Assembly: GCF_007752535.1 (NCBI RefSeq)
Contig: NZ_CP036426.1
Span: forward strand, 3,348,001-3,412,000
Direction of reading: 5' to 3'
DNA length: 64,000 bases
DNA from: Tautonia plasticadhaerens
Lineage (GTDB): Bacteria > Planctomycetota > Planctomycetia > Isosphaerales > Isosphaeraceae
Every line of letters starts with the position of its first letter. The stretch's first letter is position 1. The notes beneath the pieces were generated by a model that saw only the letters and a list, made by a program, of their open reading frames with translations, had not been told where the DNA came from and did not search any database. Below, in pieces: positions 17,001 through 25,807 of this stretch. The translations under genes and the position numbers were made by a program.

Positions 17001-17183
17001 TCACTGGCCCTTGAACCGGTCGTCTGCCATGTCCTTGTAGGTGTCCCTCATGTCCTGGATCTGGGCCTTCGTTTCCTCGGTTACCTGCACCTGCGTGCCG
17101 TCCTGCCGGCTTGGGTTGGAGCAGCCGTTGAGCAACGCAAGGCCCAGCATCGATATGAGGATTGACGAGCTCTTGGACCTCAT
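17001..17183 (-). CDS. Small lipoprotein paired with a DUF1559 gene
   Basis: This 60-residue predicted lipoprotein has a signal peptide with lipobox LLNGC. The mature part SNPSRQDGTQVQVTEETKA is short, polar and helical. The start at 17183 (MRSKSSSILI) has GAGGGAACTAAG just upstream; an in-frame ATG at 17207 is less likely. It sits 120 bp upstream of the broken DUF1559 gene on the same strand. A comparable lipoprotein precedes the DUF1559 gene at 32606, so the pair looks like a recurring functional unit in which the lipoprotein could anchor or assist a pseudopilin-like product. The role is unknown. Confidence 0.72.
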   Translation of the reverse strand: MRSKSSSILISMLGLALLNGCSNPSRQDGTQVQVTEETKAQIQDMRDTYKDMADDRFKGQ

Positions 17184-17600
17184 CTTAGTTCCCTCATGGG
17201 TGTTCATGGGGCATGCATGATTCTATCCAAGAATCAAAGCAATGAGTCACCCAATGACCAGGCGACTGAAATCTATCAAAGTGATTCCAACCTTTTGGAT
17301 CGTTTGCGAAACTAATTCGTCGAGGGCTCCGTCGTTAAGGGCCAGCCAGGGGACGTCCGAACATGCCTCGGGCAGCGGGTGAGACATCGACTCCGGAGAC
17401 ATTCGCTGCCGCCGCGTGGCTTGCATCGGCGCCCGGCGGTGTTTATGGTGGCAAGACCGCCAGGCAGACCCGCTGTCGGGCGTCGGCCGGAGAGTTCGTG
17501 CGCGGCCGACGCCCCCTGCCGATCGAACCGACCCGCCCCGCACGCCCGGTACGCAAGGTTTCGCCCCCCGCACGAACCCCAGAATCGGAGTCCTCGACCG
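17184..17600. other. Intergenic region, lower GC
   Basis: This 417-base gap lies between the divergent lipoprotein and cytochrome genes. The section 17205-17320 is clearly less GC-rich than its surroundings (GATTCTATCCAAGAATCAAA) and probably holds the promoter of the lipoprotein/DUF1559 unit. No clear RNA gene or repeat was seen. Confidence 0.4.
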
Positions 17601-18050
17601 ATGATGTTGCGCAAGTCGCTCGCGCTGGCCGCCGGTGTCTCCTTCGTCGCCCTGCTCACCGTCGGCCTCTCGGGCGCCGCCCCCCAGGAGGAGGGGGAGC
17701 TGCACGAGCTGATGGAGAAGGTCACCGCCGCCAACAACAAGATCAACCGGTACATCCGCACGCCGGTGAGCTTCAAGAAGTCGCAGGAAGACATCGTCAC
17801 CCACGCCAAGGAGCTCACGGAGCTGGGCAAGAAGGCCCGGGAGAATGAGGAGGCGATCGAGAAGGCCAAGGACATCGAGAACCCGAAGGAGAAGTGGCAG
17901 GAACTGATGGACGACATGATCGAGCACTGCGAGACCCTGGTCACGCTCTCCGAGGAAGGCGACCAGGCCAAGGCCAAGGCCGCCCACACCGAGGTCAAGA
18001 AGTCCTGCGCCGAGTGCCACAAGGTCTTCCGCGTCGAAGACGACTTCTGA
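17601..18050 (+). CDS. Exported c-type cytochrome (cytochrome c'-like)
   Basis: The 149-residue protein has a signal peptide cut near SGAAPQE and a single heme-binding motif CAECH fifteen residues before the C-terminus. A single C-terminal heme after a mostly helical, Lys/Glu-rich body is the layout of class II cytochromes (cytochrome c' / c556), which form a four-helix bundle. The usual role is periplasmic electron transfer or NO/oxygen binding. The ATG at 17601 (MMLRKSLALA) begins the signal peptide. The gene stands alone between divergent and co-directional neighbours, with no oxidase genes nearby. Confidence 0.85.
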   Translation: MMLRKSLALAAGVSFVALLTVGLSGAAPQEEGELHELMEKVTAANNKINRYIRTPVSFKKSQEDIVTHAKELTELGKKARENEEAIEKAKDIENPKEKWQELMDDMIEHCETLVTLSEEGDQAKAKAAHTEVKKSCAECHKVFRVEDDF

Positions 18051-18290
18051 TCCGGGCCGATCTCCCCCCCGGCGCGGCCCGGGCCCGACCGAACGTCCGG
18101 GGCCCGGCCGCATCCCCTCTCGTCGCCGGTGATGGTCCCTCGTCCAAGGCCTGACCGACGACAACGACCCGAGGCCCGATTGGTCGGCCGTCCGGCCGGG
18201 CGGATCGATCGGTCGAGCCGCCCCACCCTCCTGCGACGCCGGTGCTCGGTTTTCCGGCCCCCGTGCGGTGCCCCGGGACCATCGCCCGCC

Positions 18291-19049
18291 ATGCCCGACC
18301 CCGCCCTGCCGCCGTTCCGGGTGCTCGACCTCACCCTGCCGGGGGTCTTCGCCAACCTCGCGCTCGACGAGGCCCTGCTGATCGAGGCCGACCGCCGGGG
18401 GGACGCCGGGCCGGGGATCCTCCGCTCCTGGGAGCTGCCGGGGCCGGCGGTGGTGATGGGGGCCTCGTGTCGGATGGCCGAGGCGGTGGACCGGGACGCC
18501 TGCCTCCTCGACGGCGTCCCCGTCTCCCGGAGGGCCAGCGGCGGGGGGACGGTCCTGATCGGGCCGGGGGCGTTGAGCGTGTCGGTGATCCTGCCGATCG
18601 CCTCGGTGCCGGGGGGCGCCGCCGTGGGGGAGCTCCAGCGTTGGGTGCTCGGCCGGCTGGCCGACCGGCTCCGGGCCCTGGGGCCCCCGGTCGAGGTGCG
18701 CGGCTCGGGGGACCTGGCCCTGGGCGGCCGGAAGTGCTCGGGCAGCGCCCAGCGGAGGCTGAGGCGCTGCGCCCTCGTGCACGCCTCGATCCTCTACGAC
18801 CTGCCCGCCGACTTGATCGCCCGGTACCTCGGCGTCCCACCCCGTCGCCAGCCCGAGTACCGGGCCGGCCGGGATCACGCCGCCTTCGTCACCAACCTGC
18901 CCTTGCCGAGGGGGGCGATCCTCCGGGCCTTCCGGGACGCCTGGATCCCCCCCGGGGTCGAGCCCCAGGAGCCCCCGGTGCCGGAGGCCCTGGTGGCGGA
19001 ACTGGTCGAGACGAAGTACGGGGATCCGGCCTGGACGGCCCGGTTCTGA
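18291..19049 (+). CDS. Lipoate-protein ligase A / LipB-family protein
   Basis: The 252-residue protein belongs to the BPL/LplA/LipB fold. Diagnostic motifs are LALDEALLIEA near residue 22, RRASGGGTVLIGPGALSVSV (the RRxxGGG motif) near 80, and LALGGRKCSGSAQRR near 145, which carries the ligase lysine and the GxAQ segment. It would attach lipoate or octanoate to E2 or GcvH subunits. The ATG at 18291 gives the expected N-terminus. Whether it is a ligase or an octanoyltransferase cannot be decided by eye. It ends 31 bp from the convergent trpB. Confidence 0.87.
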   Translation: MPDPALPPFRVLDLTLPGVFANLALDEALLIEADRRGDAGPGILRSWELPGPAVVMGASCRMAEAVDRDACLLDGVPVSRRASGGGTVLIGPGALSVSVILPIASVPGGAAVGELQRWVLGRLADRLRALGPPVEVRGSGDLALGGRKCSGSAQRRLRRCALVHASILYDLPADLIARYLGVPPRRQPEYRAGRDHAAFVTNLPLPRGAILRAFRDAWIPPGVEPQEPPVPEALVAELVETKYGDPAWTARF

Positions 19050-19080
19050 TCGGGGCCGGCGCCGGGCCGGGCGGGGTCGG

Positions 19081-20319
19081 TCAGTCCATCGGCTCGCCCC
19101 GGATCCGGGCGATCTCGTAGGCGTCCTTATCGCCCCGGCCGGAGAGGCAGACGACCACCACCTTGCCGGGGCCGAGCCGGGCGGCCTCCTTCATCCCCTG
19201 GGAGACGGCGTGGCTCGACTCCAGCGCCGGGAGGATCCCCTCGCGACGGGCGAGCGTATGGTACGCCTCCAGCGCCTCGGCGTCGGTGATCGACTCGTAC
19301 CGGACCCGGCCGATGTCCTTCCAGTAGCTGTGCTCGGGGCCGACGCCGGGGTAGTCCAGCCCGGCGGAAATGGAGTGCACGTCGCTGGTCTGGCCCTCGT
19401 CGTCCTGCAACACGTAGCTGAAGCTGCCGTGCAGGACCCCGGGCGCCCCCTTGGTCAGGCTGGAGGCGTGCTGGCCGAGGTTCGAATTGCGGCCCCCGGC
19501 CTCGGCGCCGATCATCTCGACCGACTCGTCGCCGAGGAAGGGGAAGAACATGCCCGCCGCGTTGGAGCCGCCGCCGACGCAGGCGACCACCGCGTCCGGC
19601 AGGCGGCCGACCCGGGCCAGGCACTGCTCCCTCGCCTCCTTGCCGATGACCGACTGGAAGTCCCTGACGATCATCGGGAACGGGTGCGGGCCGACCACCG
19701 AGCCGATCGTGTAGTGGGTCCGCTCGGACGAGCCCATCCAGTCGCGCATCGCCTCGTTGGTGGCGTCCCGGAGGGTCCGGGAGCCGGCGGTCACGGGGAC
19801 GACCGTCGCGCCCATCGTCCTCATGTTGAAGACGTTGAGCTTCTGGCGGCGGATGTCCTCCTCCCCCATGTAGATGGTGCACTCCAGGCCGGTCAGGGCG
19901 CAGGCGGTGGCGGTGGCCACGCCGTGCTGGCCGGCCCCGGTCTCGGCGATGACCCGGGCCTTGCCCATCCGCTGGGCCAGCAACACCTGGCCGATGCCGT
20001 TGTTGATCTTGTGGGCGCCGGTGTGGTTGAGGTCCTCGCGCTTCAGGTAGATGTCGGCCCCGCCGACCATCGCCGACAGCCTCCCGGCGAAGTAGAGCGG
20101 CGACGGGCGGCCGACGTAGTTGGCCAGGTAGTCGTCCAGCTCCCGCCAGAAGGAGGGATCCGTCTTGATCTGCTCATACGCCCGGGCCAGCTGGTCGAGG
20201 GCGTCCATGAGCGTCTCGGGGACGAACCGGCCGCCGAAGGCGCCGAAGCGGCCGAGGGCGTCGGGCAGCCGCCTCGGGTCGGCGGCGGCGTCGGCATCGC
20301 GGGAGCTGGTGGTGGCCAT
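19081..20319 (-). CDS. trpB: Tryptophan synthase beta subunit
   Basis: TrpB condenses indole with serine using PLP. The 412-residue protein has FGRFGGRF-like [14 protein letters not shown] near residue 26, the PLP lysine Lys104 in [22 protein letters not shown] near 121, the phosphate-binding [10 protein letters not shown] near 243 and the C-terminal CLSGRGDKD. The start at 20319 ([10 protein letters not shown]) adds an Ala-rich N-terminal extension of about 20 residues relative to E. coli TrpB. trpA is not adjacent on the upstream or downstream side, so the trp genes are scattered, as is usual in this phylum. Confidence 0.97.
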   Translation of the reverse strand: MATTSSRDADAAADPRRLPDALGRFGAFGGRFVPETLMDALDQLARAYEQIKTDPSFWRELDDYLANYVGRPSPLYFAGRLSAMVGGADIYLKREDLNHTGAHKINNGIGQVLLAQRMGKARVIAETGAGQHGVATATACALTGLECTIYMGEEDIRRQKLNVFNMRTMGATVVPVTAGSRTLRDATNEAMRDWMGSSERTHYTIGSVVGPHPFPMIVRDFQSVIGKEAREQCLARVGRLPDAVVACVGGGSNAAGMFFPFLGDESVEMIGAEAGGRNSNLGQHASSLTKGAPGVLHGSFSYVLQDDEGQTSDVHSISAGLDYPGVGPEHSYWKDIGRVRYESITDAEALEAYHTLARREGILPALESSHAVSQGMKEAARLGPGKVVVVCLSGRGDKDAYEIARIRGEPMD

Positions 20320-20897
20320 GCGCGGGCAAATCCTCAAGCAAGTCGAATGCGGCGGGGCGGCGGCGGGCCGGGCGACCATCGATGGGGGGCGTCGCGTCCC
20401 ATTGTTCCGGAGCCGCCCGGGTCGGGTCAAGGGAAGCGACCTCGAGGGCGTGCCTCCGGATTCCGCCGATCCGGGCTCGCCCGGAGGGCCGCCGGTCCGA
20501 GCAGGCGAGCCATGGAGACGAGGGATCGTCTGGCCCGGCTGATGCCCGGTCGCCCCCTCCGCCCCGGACCGGCTCGACGTGCCCCGTCCCTCCTCTCCGC
20601 GACTCATGCGGATCTCCCCGGATCGATCACCCTTGGGTGGCTGGGGTCTCGTCGGCGAGACCCCGGTCCCCGAGGCCGCCGAACCGGGGTCTCGCCGACG
20701 AGACCCCAGCCACCCCGGCCGCGACCCCGCAAGAGGTCGACCTGCCCGGGAACGCCCCCCGGGACGAGCATCCTCGGCCAACATCCAGCGGGGCGGCCGG
20801 GCCTCGGGGCCGGGGAGCGGGTTCGGCGACCGGGCCCGGCGGCTCGCTCGGGTGTCGAGATCGTCGGCGACGGTCGGGACGCTCGGCGAGGCCGGGC
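20320..20897. other. Long intergenic region with one perfect hairpin
   Basis: These 578 bases lie upstream of trpB and downstream of the STGPRT-type gene, both on the minus strand. The section carries the trpB promoter region and the 33-bp inverted repeat at 20635-20715. I recognise no tryptophan attenuator or T-box and no small ORF with convincing composition. Confidence 0.5.
20635..20715. repeat. Perfect 33-bp inverted repeat
   Basis: Arms 20635-20667 and 20683-20715 are perfectly complementary over 33 bases, with a 15-base loop. Each arm starts GGGTGGCTGGGGTC and holds a nested smaller hairpin GGTCTCG/CGAGACC. The outer part GGTGGCTGGGGTC is shared with the perfect inverted repeat at 57829-57912, so this is a dispersed family. 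Confidence 0.85.
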
Positions 20898-22268
20898 TCA
20901 ACCGGCCCGATCGGGCCGCCCCGGGGTCGGCCGGGGCGGGGTCGGTGTCGGCCCGGTGCGCCGATCGACGCCCGGGGCATTCCGCACGAACCGGATTCGC
21001 AACGCATTCCCTTGATTCGACTTACGATCATTTTTCCCGGCCGAGTCGCCCGCCGAATTGGGTTCGCTCCGCCTCGGCGCACCGGGCCCTTCGGACGGGG
21101 CCTCGGGCCCGGTGGAACCGGTCGAGCAGGCGTCGATCGGTTCGGCTGGGACCTCGACGACGAGGGGGACCCGCGCGGGGTCGGCGTCGGCCGAGGGGAT
21201 CGGGGAGCCGGGGAGGGAATCCGGCCCGACCGGATCGGGCGACGGCTCGGAGGCGATCCGCTCGAAGCCGGGGGGGGCCGGGTCGGCGTCGACCTCGCAC
21301 CACCAGCCGCCCCCCACCGGGGCCCGGGGGATCGAGCAGTGCCGCGCCTCCTTCGACAATTCGAGCAGCTCCCGGCGCCGGCGGTCCCGCAGGTTCAGGA
21401 ACAGCCGGACGGCGGCATTCGCCGAGCGGTCGGCCGCCAACTCGTAGCGGTGCATCAGCTGGCCCTCGCCCGACGGGTCGGCCGCCGCCGCCTGGAGTGC
21501 AATGGCGCGGCCCTCGGGCCCTTCCACCTCCTCCCACGACTCGGCCCGCAGCCCTTCGAGCCGCCGCACCTGCTCGGCCACGAACCGGCTCAGGGTAGCC
21601 CGGGCGTGGGCCGGGTCGGTGGGCAGCGATCCCTCGGCCTCCAGCCGGGGCAGCGCCGTCACCTGAGCCGGCGAGGCGGCGGCGGCCAGCAACCAGAGCC
21701 GTCGGACCTCCCGGTTGGCGTCGGGGCCGGGCAAGTAGTCCGGGAAGCCGAGCAGCGCCTGCGCCTTCAGCACCGTCCGCTGGTCCCAGCCCTGGCCCAG
21801 TTGCAAGGGGGCGTCCAGGGCCTGCCACTGGCGGATCAGCCAGTCGCAGCCGAAGGCGGTGCCCTCCAGGTCGAGCACCGTGTTGCTGGGATCCCGGGCG
21901 AGGTCCTGGGCCTTGCGGCGGGCCCGGGCCTGGCGGCGCTTCTCCCAGCCGGCCAGGGCCTTCAGCGCGGCCTCGCGGCGGGTCTGCTCCCGGGCGAGTT
22001 CGATGCGTTCGAGCTTCACCGCGTTGGCGGCGGCGCGGCGGGCGAGGTGCCGCTCGACGACGTTGGCCGGGCCCATCTCGCGGTCCCAGCGGGCGAGCTG
22101 GGCGTCGAAGGCGGCGCGGTCCTCCTCCGGCACGACCACCTGGGCGGCCAGCCCGTGGACCAGGCCGTTGCGGCGGCTGCGGAGCTTGCCCTCGGCGGTC
22201 CTGGGGCCGGTGGAGCGGAGGGCGTTGCGGCGGTTGGCCGCGAGTTGCTTCTCGGAGGGGGTCGTCAT
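20898..22268 (-). CDS. Uncharacterised protein with STGPRT-type N-terminus
   Basis: The 456-residue protein begins [20 protein letters not shown] and continues GPRTAEGK, an N-terminal signature found in many uncharacterised planctomycete and proteobacterial proteins. Residues about 85-170 are Arg/Lys/Glu-rich and helical (coiled-coil-like), the middle is Leu/Ala-rich, and the last 110 residues are disordered and Pro/Ser/Asp-rich, ending in a basic tail. No enzyme motif was seen. The start at 22268 is set by the conserved N-terminus, although the frame is open further upstream. A decayed fragment of a second family member is at 31838-32080, on the other side of the cassette array. The function is unknown; the nearby mobile DNA suggests but does not show a link to mobility. 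Confidence 0.72.
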   Translation of the reverse strand: MTTPSEKQLAANRRNALRSTGPRTAEGKLRSRRNGLVHGLAAQVVVPEEDRAAFDAQLARWDREMGPANVVERHLARRAAANAVKLERIELAREQTRREAALKALAGWEKRRQARARRKAQDLARDPSNTVLDLEGTAFGCDWLIRQWQALDAPLQLGQGWDQRTVLKAQALLGFPDYLPGPDANREVRRLWLLAAAASPAQVTALPRLEAEGSLPTDPAHARATLSRFVAEQVRRLEGLRAESWEEVEGPEGRAIALQAAAADPSGEGQLMHRYELAADRSANAAVRLFLNLRDRRRRELLELSKEARHCSIPRAPVGGGWWCEVDADPAPPGFERIASEPSPDPVGPDSLPGSPIPSADADPARVPLVVEVPAEPIDACSTGSTGPEAPSEGPGAPRRSEPNSAGDSAGKNDRKSNQGNALRIRFVRNAPGVDRRTGPTPTPPRPTPGRPDRAG

Positions 22269-22601
22269 CGCAAGTGATCTCAAGAGGTGCCCGGGCCGGG
22301 GACCGGCCCGGCCGCGCCGGTGCGGGACGGCGTCGTCCCGCGCGATCGGCGTCGGCCGTACACCCTTAAGATCAGGGAATCGGGCCCCGGCAGTCACTTT
22401 TTCCGGCCGGCGGGCCGAGAATCCCGATCGTCCCCGGCCAGCCGTCGTCATCGGGGTGGATTGCACGATCGCCCTTCGTACGTGTTTGCACGTCGGATCC
22501 CGGTAAATTCCTTGCAATCCCCGGCGATCGCAGCCAGATTGGATCCGACGTCCGGGATTAGACGCGCGTTCAGTCGTGTTGTATCACGAATTTTCGGACG
22601 T

Positions 22602-22627
22602 CGATTTGTCGCGATCGCGACGAATCG
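22602..22627. repeat. 26-bp near-perfect palindrome next to the attI-like site
   Basis: The sequence CGATTTGTCGCGA / TCGCGACGAATCG pairs in 12 of 13 positions and ends 14 bases before the GTTAGGC box. It could be part of an attI structure or an operator for the cassette promoter. Confidence 0.5.
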
Positions 22628-22629
22628 TG

Positions 22630-22648
22630 CGCCGAAACAAGGTTAGGC
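22630..22648 (+). other. Candidate integron attI site
   Basis: The sequence GCCGAAACAAGGTTAGGC ends in the core box GTTAGGC (22642-22648). It resembles the end of the class 1 integron attI (AAACAAAGTTAGGC), not the 3' arm of the attC sites in this window, which reads GCTGAGCTTGG before GTTAGGC. It is located exactly where the first cassette begins, with the same box orientation as all attC R' boxes. No integrase gene is beside it. The identification rests on this short match and its position. Confidence 0.55.
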
Positions 22649-22716
22649 AGACAAGGGATTTCAATGAGCCCCAAGACTACAGTGCGAACTGGACCATCCT
22701 TGACATGGAGCAGCTG

Positions 22717-23826
22717 ATGACGCGCGGTCAGGTGCAGAGGGCTCTGGCGGCAGTCGTCGTGCTTGCACTCGTCCCCGCAACCTCCTGCACGACGAAGCAG
22801 GACGCGACGAGATCGAAGCTGAACGACAGCGCCATCGGTCCGCCTGCACGACTCCGGTTCAAGACCGTGCGCTCCATCCTTGAGGACAGCAAGGGCAACT
22901 ACTGGTTCGGAAGTTGGAACGAGGGCGTCGCCCGCTTCGACGGCGAGAGCCTCACCTATTTCACCGAGGAAGACGGCCTGAGCGACAACCAGATCAGGTC
23001 GATCCACGAGGATCAAAACGGAGTTGTTTGGTTCGAGGGAGGCGTCGAAATCAGCGGGTTCGACGGCGAGAAGATCATCACCCCCACCAACAAGAACTAC
23101 ACGTCGAGGGGCGACTGGCAGCTGAGTTCGGGAGACCTGTGGTTCAAGGAGGATGGGTCGAGCGGGGCGACCGATACGGAAGCGCAGCCGGGGGCGTATC
23201 GGTACGACGGAGAGACCTTCACCTACTTGGCATACCCGGTCCCCTCAGATCGTGCCCAACGCGTTAATTACGCGACTACAGGCATTGCCAGGGGGAAAAG
23301 CGGGAGGCTCTGGTTCGCAACGTACGACGCTGTGTTCGGATACGACGGCCAGTCCTTCACCATCATCGATGACGGGAGCTTAGGACTCAACGAGAGCACC
23401 GGTCGGCTTCACGTTCGTAGCGTCCTCGAGGACAGCAAGGGGAGGCTCTGGATCGGAAACAACGGGATCGGAGTCATCCTGCACGATGGACACACGGCCA
23501 CCCTATTCACGCAGGAGAACGGGCTTGGCAGGTTGGGGCCGCACGGTGGGAGAACGGTGCCTCAGCCCGGGGACGTGACGGATGGTTCCCCCTCGCTGCA
23601 TCGGGTGTTCTCGATCGGAGAAGACCGTGATGGGAACATCTGGTTCGGCACCGTCGAGCAAGGTGCCTGGCGATACGACGGTAGGTCGTTACGGAACTAC
23701 ACGGCCGAAGACGGGCTGACGAGCAAGGACATCATGGGTATCTACACAGATCGCCATGGTGACCTGTGGTTGGCAGGGAATGGCGTGTTCAAATTCAACG
23801 GAGCGTCGTTCGAACGGATTCTCTGA
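22717..23826 (+). CDS. Cassette 1: two-component-regulator-type propeller lipoprotein
   Basis: The 369-residue protein starts MTRGQVQRALAAVVVLALVP and has lipobox PATSC, so it is a predicted lipoprotein. The mature part has about seven repeats of the kind found in sensor propellers (Reg_prop / ligand-binding YXG): SILEDSKGNYWFGSW, SIHEDQNGVVWFEG, GIARGKSGRLWFATY, SVLEDSKGRLWIGN, SIGEDRDGNIWFGT and GIYTDRHGDLWLAG. Unlike full sensors it carries no histidine kinase or output domain. GGAG at 22706-22709 supports the ATG at 22717 over 22705. The gene is less GC-rich than the flanking chromosome, which fits a mobile cassette. It stops 77 bases before attC1; that tail resembles the end of the PEP-CTERM gene of cassette 6. 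Confidence 0.83.
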   Translation: MTRGQVQRALAAVVVLALVPATSCTTKQDATRSKLNDSAIGPPARLRFKTVRSILEDSKGNYWFGSWNEGVARFDGESLTYFTEEDGLSDNQIRSIHEDQNGVVWFEGGVEISGFDGEKIITPTNKNYTSRGDWQLSSGDLWFKEDGSSGATDTEAQPGAYRYDGETFTYLAYPVPSDRAQRVNYATTGIARGKSGRLWFATYDAVFGYDGQSFTIIDDGSLGLNESTGRLHVRSVLEDSKGRLWIGNNGIGVILHDGHTATLFTQENGLGRLGPHGGRTVPQPGDVTDGSPSLHRVFSIGEDRDGNIWFGTVEQGAWRYDGRSLRNYTAEDGLTSKDIMGIYTDRHGDLWLAGNGVFKFNGASFERIL

Positions 23827-23902
23827 CACGGTCTACAGCGAGGGCAGGGCGGCGGGGTGGCATGCCTACGTCTTCGTGGGCATGTTCAAGCGTAGGCATG
23901 CC

Positions 23903-24002
23903 GCCTAACCTCGCGCTGCAGCGGACCCGGCCCGCCGCCATCGCTTCTCATCAGTCATGGCTGATCCTCGGCGGGCCGGTCCGCTGAGCTTGGTCGTTAG
24001 GC
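23903..24002 (+). other. attC site 1
   Basis: The R'' box GCCTAAC (23903-23909) and R' box GTTAGGC (23996-24002) bracket a 100-bp imperfect palindrome. L'' GCTGCAGCGGACC pairs with L' GGTCCGCTGAGC except for one extra G, the asymmetry that integron integrases use to choose a strand. The central arm CCGGCCCGCCG pairs with CGGCGGGCCGG. The site ends cassette 1 and is almost identical outside its centre to the five other sites. Confidence 0.92.
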
Positions 24003-24400
24003 GGCGGAAGCCACAGCAGGGGGGAGCCGGTGCCTGGGTGCGTTCTACGGGCGTACGGTGCGATGTTCGACGTGGACGGCTTCCTCGCCTTCTCCGCCCT
24101 CCAACCGTGTGCGGTGTTCCGTCGTGGCAAGCCTCGCACTCCCGGCTCTGCCCGTCTGAGCGAGCAGGGCGGTTTCAATCTCGAGGTCAGCGCCGAGGGC
24201 GGTGACAGCGTCCCAGCCCAGGTCTGCGACGCCGAGTCCTTCGTGGCGTCGCAGCGAGAGGAGTTGTCCCGGCTGGCGGCTTGGCCGGGCGTCGAGTCGG
24301 TGACGCTGGACTTCGGATGGGACTTCCCGTGCGGGCGGGTGCCCGGCCAGTGGAACATATGTATGGCCTTGAGGTTCTCTGGACGGGGACTTGATCGTAG

Positions 24401-25360
24401 TCACGCCGCCGCCTGGACGCCACCGACGAGGTCCCGCCGCACCTGGCTCGGTGTCCGGTGACCATGGCGGCGGATCACCCACCGCTCGTTGTACGTCCTC
24501 TTGAACTCACCCAACGCCTCGGCCAACTCCACCACCGTGGCGAACGACCTCACCCGGAGCAACTGCTCCTTCAGCGTGCGGACGAATCGCTCGGCGCAGC
24601 CGTTGCCCTCCGGTTCCCGCACGAAGCTCGGCGAGCTGGCCATGCCGAGGAAGGTCAGCTCCCGCTGGAAGTCGTCGCTCATGTAGGCGCTGCCGTGGTC
24701 GTGGCGGATCGCCAGGCCACGGGCGATGCCCCGGTCGAAGCCGCCGAAGTGCTCCCGCACCCCCTGGCGCAGCGGCTCCAGCGCCTCGAAACGCTCGCCT
24801 CGCTCGGCCACGTGGAGGCCGACGCACTCGCAGGTGCAGTGGTCGACGGCCACGAAGACGTGGACCAGGCCCTCGCCGGTGGTGACCGTCGTGGTCATGT
24901 CCGTGCCCCACATCGAGTCCGGCTCCTCGGTCGTGATGGTGCCGTCGTGGGCCTTCGGCCCGTGCGGGTGGCCGCCCCGGCGGGGGGCCTGGAGGCGGTG
25001 CTCCCGCATCAGCCTCCGCACTCGCTCGGAGGCCGTGCGGATGCCCTGATGCCGCAGGCGGGCCCAGACCTTGCGGTAGCCCTCGCCGGTGAACGGCGAC
25101 TCGGCCAGGACCCGACGGATGTGGCCGACCAGCTCCTCGTCGGTGCCGGCCCCGACCGGCCCCCGCTTGTGCGGCACCGGCCGTTGCTCCGGCGGCACGG
25201 CCTCCCGGGCCTTGAGGTAGTAGGCGGTCGAGCGGGCGATCCCGAAGATGCGGCAGACCCGCTGCATGCCGTATCGCTTGCCGGTGCCGGGGGAGGCGGA
25301 GCGGGCTAACTGCTCCGCCTCCTCGCGACAAAAGGGCGGCCGCTCTCCAGGTGCTGGCAC
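24401..25360 (-). CDS. IS3-family transposase OrfB (DDE integrase domain)
   Basis: The frame encodes an HTH_21-like N-terminal region (YGMQRVCRIFGIARSTAYYL) and an rve/DDE integrase core. Catalytic residues are visible as Asp in MWGTDMTTT, Asp in IRHDHGSAYM and Glu in EGNGCAERFVRTLKEQ. YNERW...RTPSQVRRDL is the usual C-terminal end. It lacks its own good start and is most likely made as an OrfAB fusion by -1 frameshifting at 25330-25336. It is catalytically intact by eye. Confidence 0.92.
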   Translation of the reverse strand: MPAPGERPPFCREEAEQLARSASPGTGKRYGMQRVCRIFGIARSTAYYLKAREAVPPEQRPVPHKRGPVGAGTDEELVGHIRRVLAESPFTGEGYRKVWARLRHQGIRTASERVRRLMREHRLQAPRRGGHPHGPKAHDGTITTEEPDSMWGTDMTTTVTTGEGLVHVFVAVDHCTCECVGLHVAERGERFEALEPLRQGVREHFGGFDRGIARGLAIRHDHGSAYMSDDFQRELTFLGMASSPSFVREPEGNGCAERFVRTLKEQLLRVRSFATVVELAEALGEFKRTYNERWVIRRHGHRTPSQVRRDLVGGVQAAA

Positions 25361-25644
25361 TTCTGCCCCAGCAGCTCATTGTCCATGGTGAGCTGGCCGA
25401 CCTTCGCCTGGAGGCGGGCGATCACCTCGTCCCGGTCGTCGGTCGGTCGGCTCTTCAGGGCCGCCGTGCCGCCGTCGAGGAAGCCCTCCCGCCAGGAGGA
25501 GAGCGTGGCGGCGGTGACGCCCAGCTCCCGGGAGAGGGAGTCGAGGTCCTCGCCCCGGAGCAGCCGGAGGACGGACTCGGTCTTCCGCCTGGCGGAGAAC
25601 CGGCCACGATCCTGGGAGTCGGTCTTGGTGCTCTTCTTGGTCAT
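25306..25644 (-). CDS. IS3-family transposase OrfA
   Basis: The 112-residue helix-turn-helix protein binds the IS ends. It contains RRKTESVLRLLRGEDLDSLS and RELGVTAATLSSWREGFLDG, the Tnp_1/HTH region, followed by a leucine-rich helix (DEVIARLQAKVGQLTMDNEL). The start at 25644 (MTKKSTKTDS) is preferred over 25668. It overlaps orfB by 55 bases in the -1 frame. Confidence 0.9.
   Translation of the reverse strand: MTKKSTKTDSQDRGRFSARRKTESVLRLLRGEDLDSLSRELGVTAATLSSWREGFLDGGTAALKSRPTDDRDEVIARLQAKVGQLTMDNELLGQKCQHLESGRPFVARRRSS
25330..25336 (-). promoter_or_regulatory. Programmed -1 frameshift heptamer
   Basis: On the coding strand the overlap of orfA and orfB holds C CCT TTT in the orfA frame, a classic XXXYYYZ slippery site. 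Slipping back one base converts RPFVARRRSS-stop to PFCREEAEQLAR, exactly entering orfB. Confidence 0.75.
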
Positions 25645-25807
25645 CTCGGGCACTCCTTCCAGGGCCATTATGGCCCATGAGAGTGTCCAGAGAAGCCCTC
25701 AGGCTAAGGACATATTCCCTCCCGCGCTGCTGGCGGCGTGCGGGGCGCTGGGTATCGGCATCGAGGTCAGCGTGTACTCAGTGTCGGTCGGAGACGAAAA
25801 GCTGGAC

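Larger units (their letters stand above)
22269..22716. other. Left boundary of the cassette array
   Basis: This region holds no integrase gene in any frame. It contains the 26-bp near-palindrome at 22602-22627 and the attI-like GTTAGGC box at 22642-22648, then enters cassette 1. The stretch 22440-22640 is less GC-rich than average and is where a cassette promoter would be expected, but no convincing -35/-10 pair is visible. Confidence 0.5.
24368..25701 (-). mobile_element. IS3-family insertion sequence in cassette 2
   Basis: The 1334-bp element carries orfA and orfB in overlapping frames on the minus strand. Its ends share TTCTCTGGAC as an inverted repeat near both tips (24375-24384 and the complement near 25685-25694), and the right end finishes in CA as in IS3 elements. 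The trinucleotide GGC at 24365-24367 and 25702-25704 is a plausible 3-bp target duplication; the outermost bases are not certain. It splits the cassette 2 gene in the opposite orientation to the cassette. Confidence 0.85.

Noticed and set aside
17247-17400. A short minus-strand frame (MSHPLPEACSDVPWLALNDG) next to the small lipoprotein
   Set aside because: It has no ribosome site and no recognisable homology, and the upstream part of the frame is antisense to the cytochrome gene. Probably chance.
22269-22641. An integron integrase gene next to the attI-like site
   Set aside because: No frame on either strand contains tyrosine-recombinase motifs (R, HxxR, Y) or enough length. The minus-strand gene ending at 20898 is an unrelated STGPRT-type protein.
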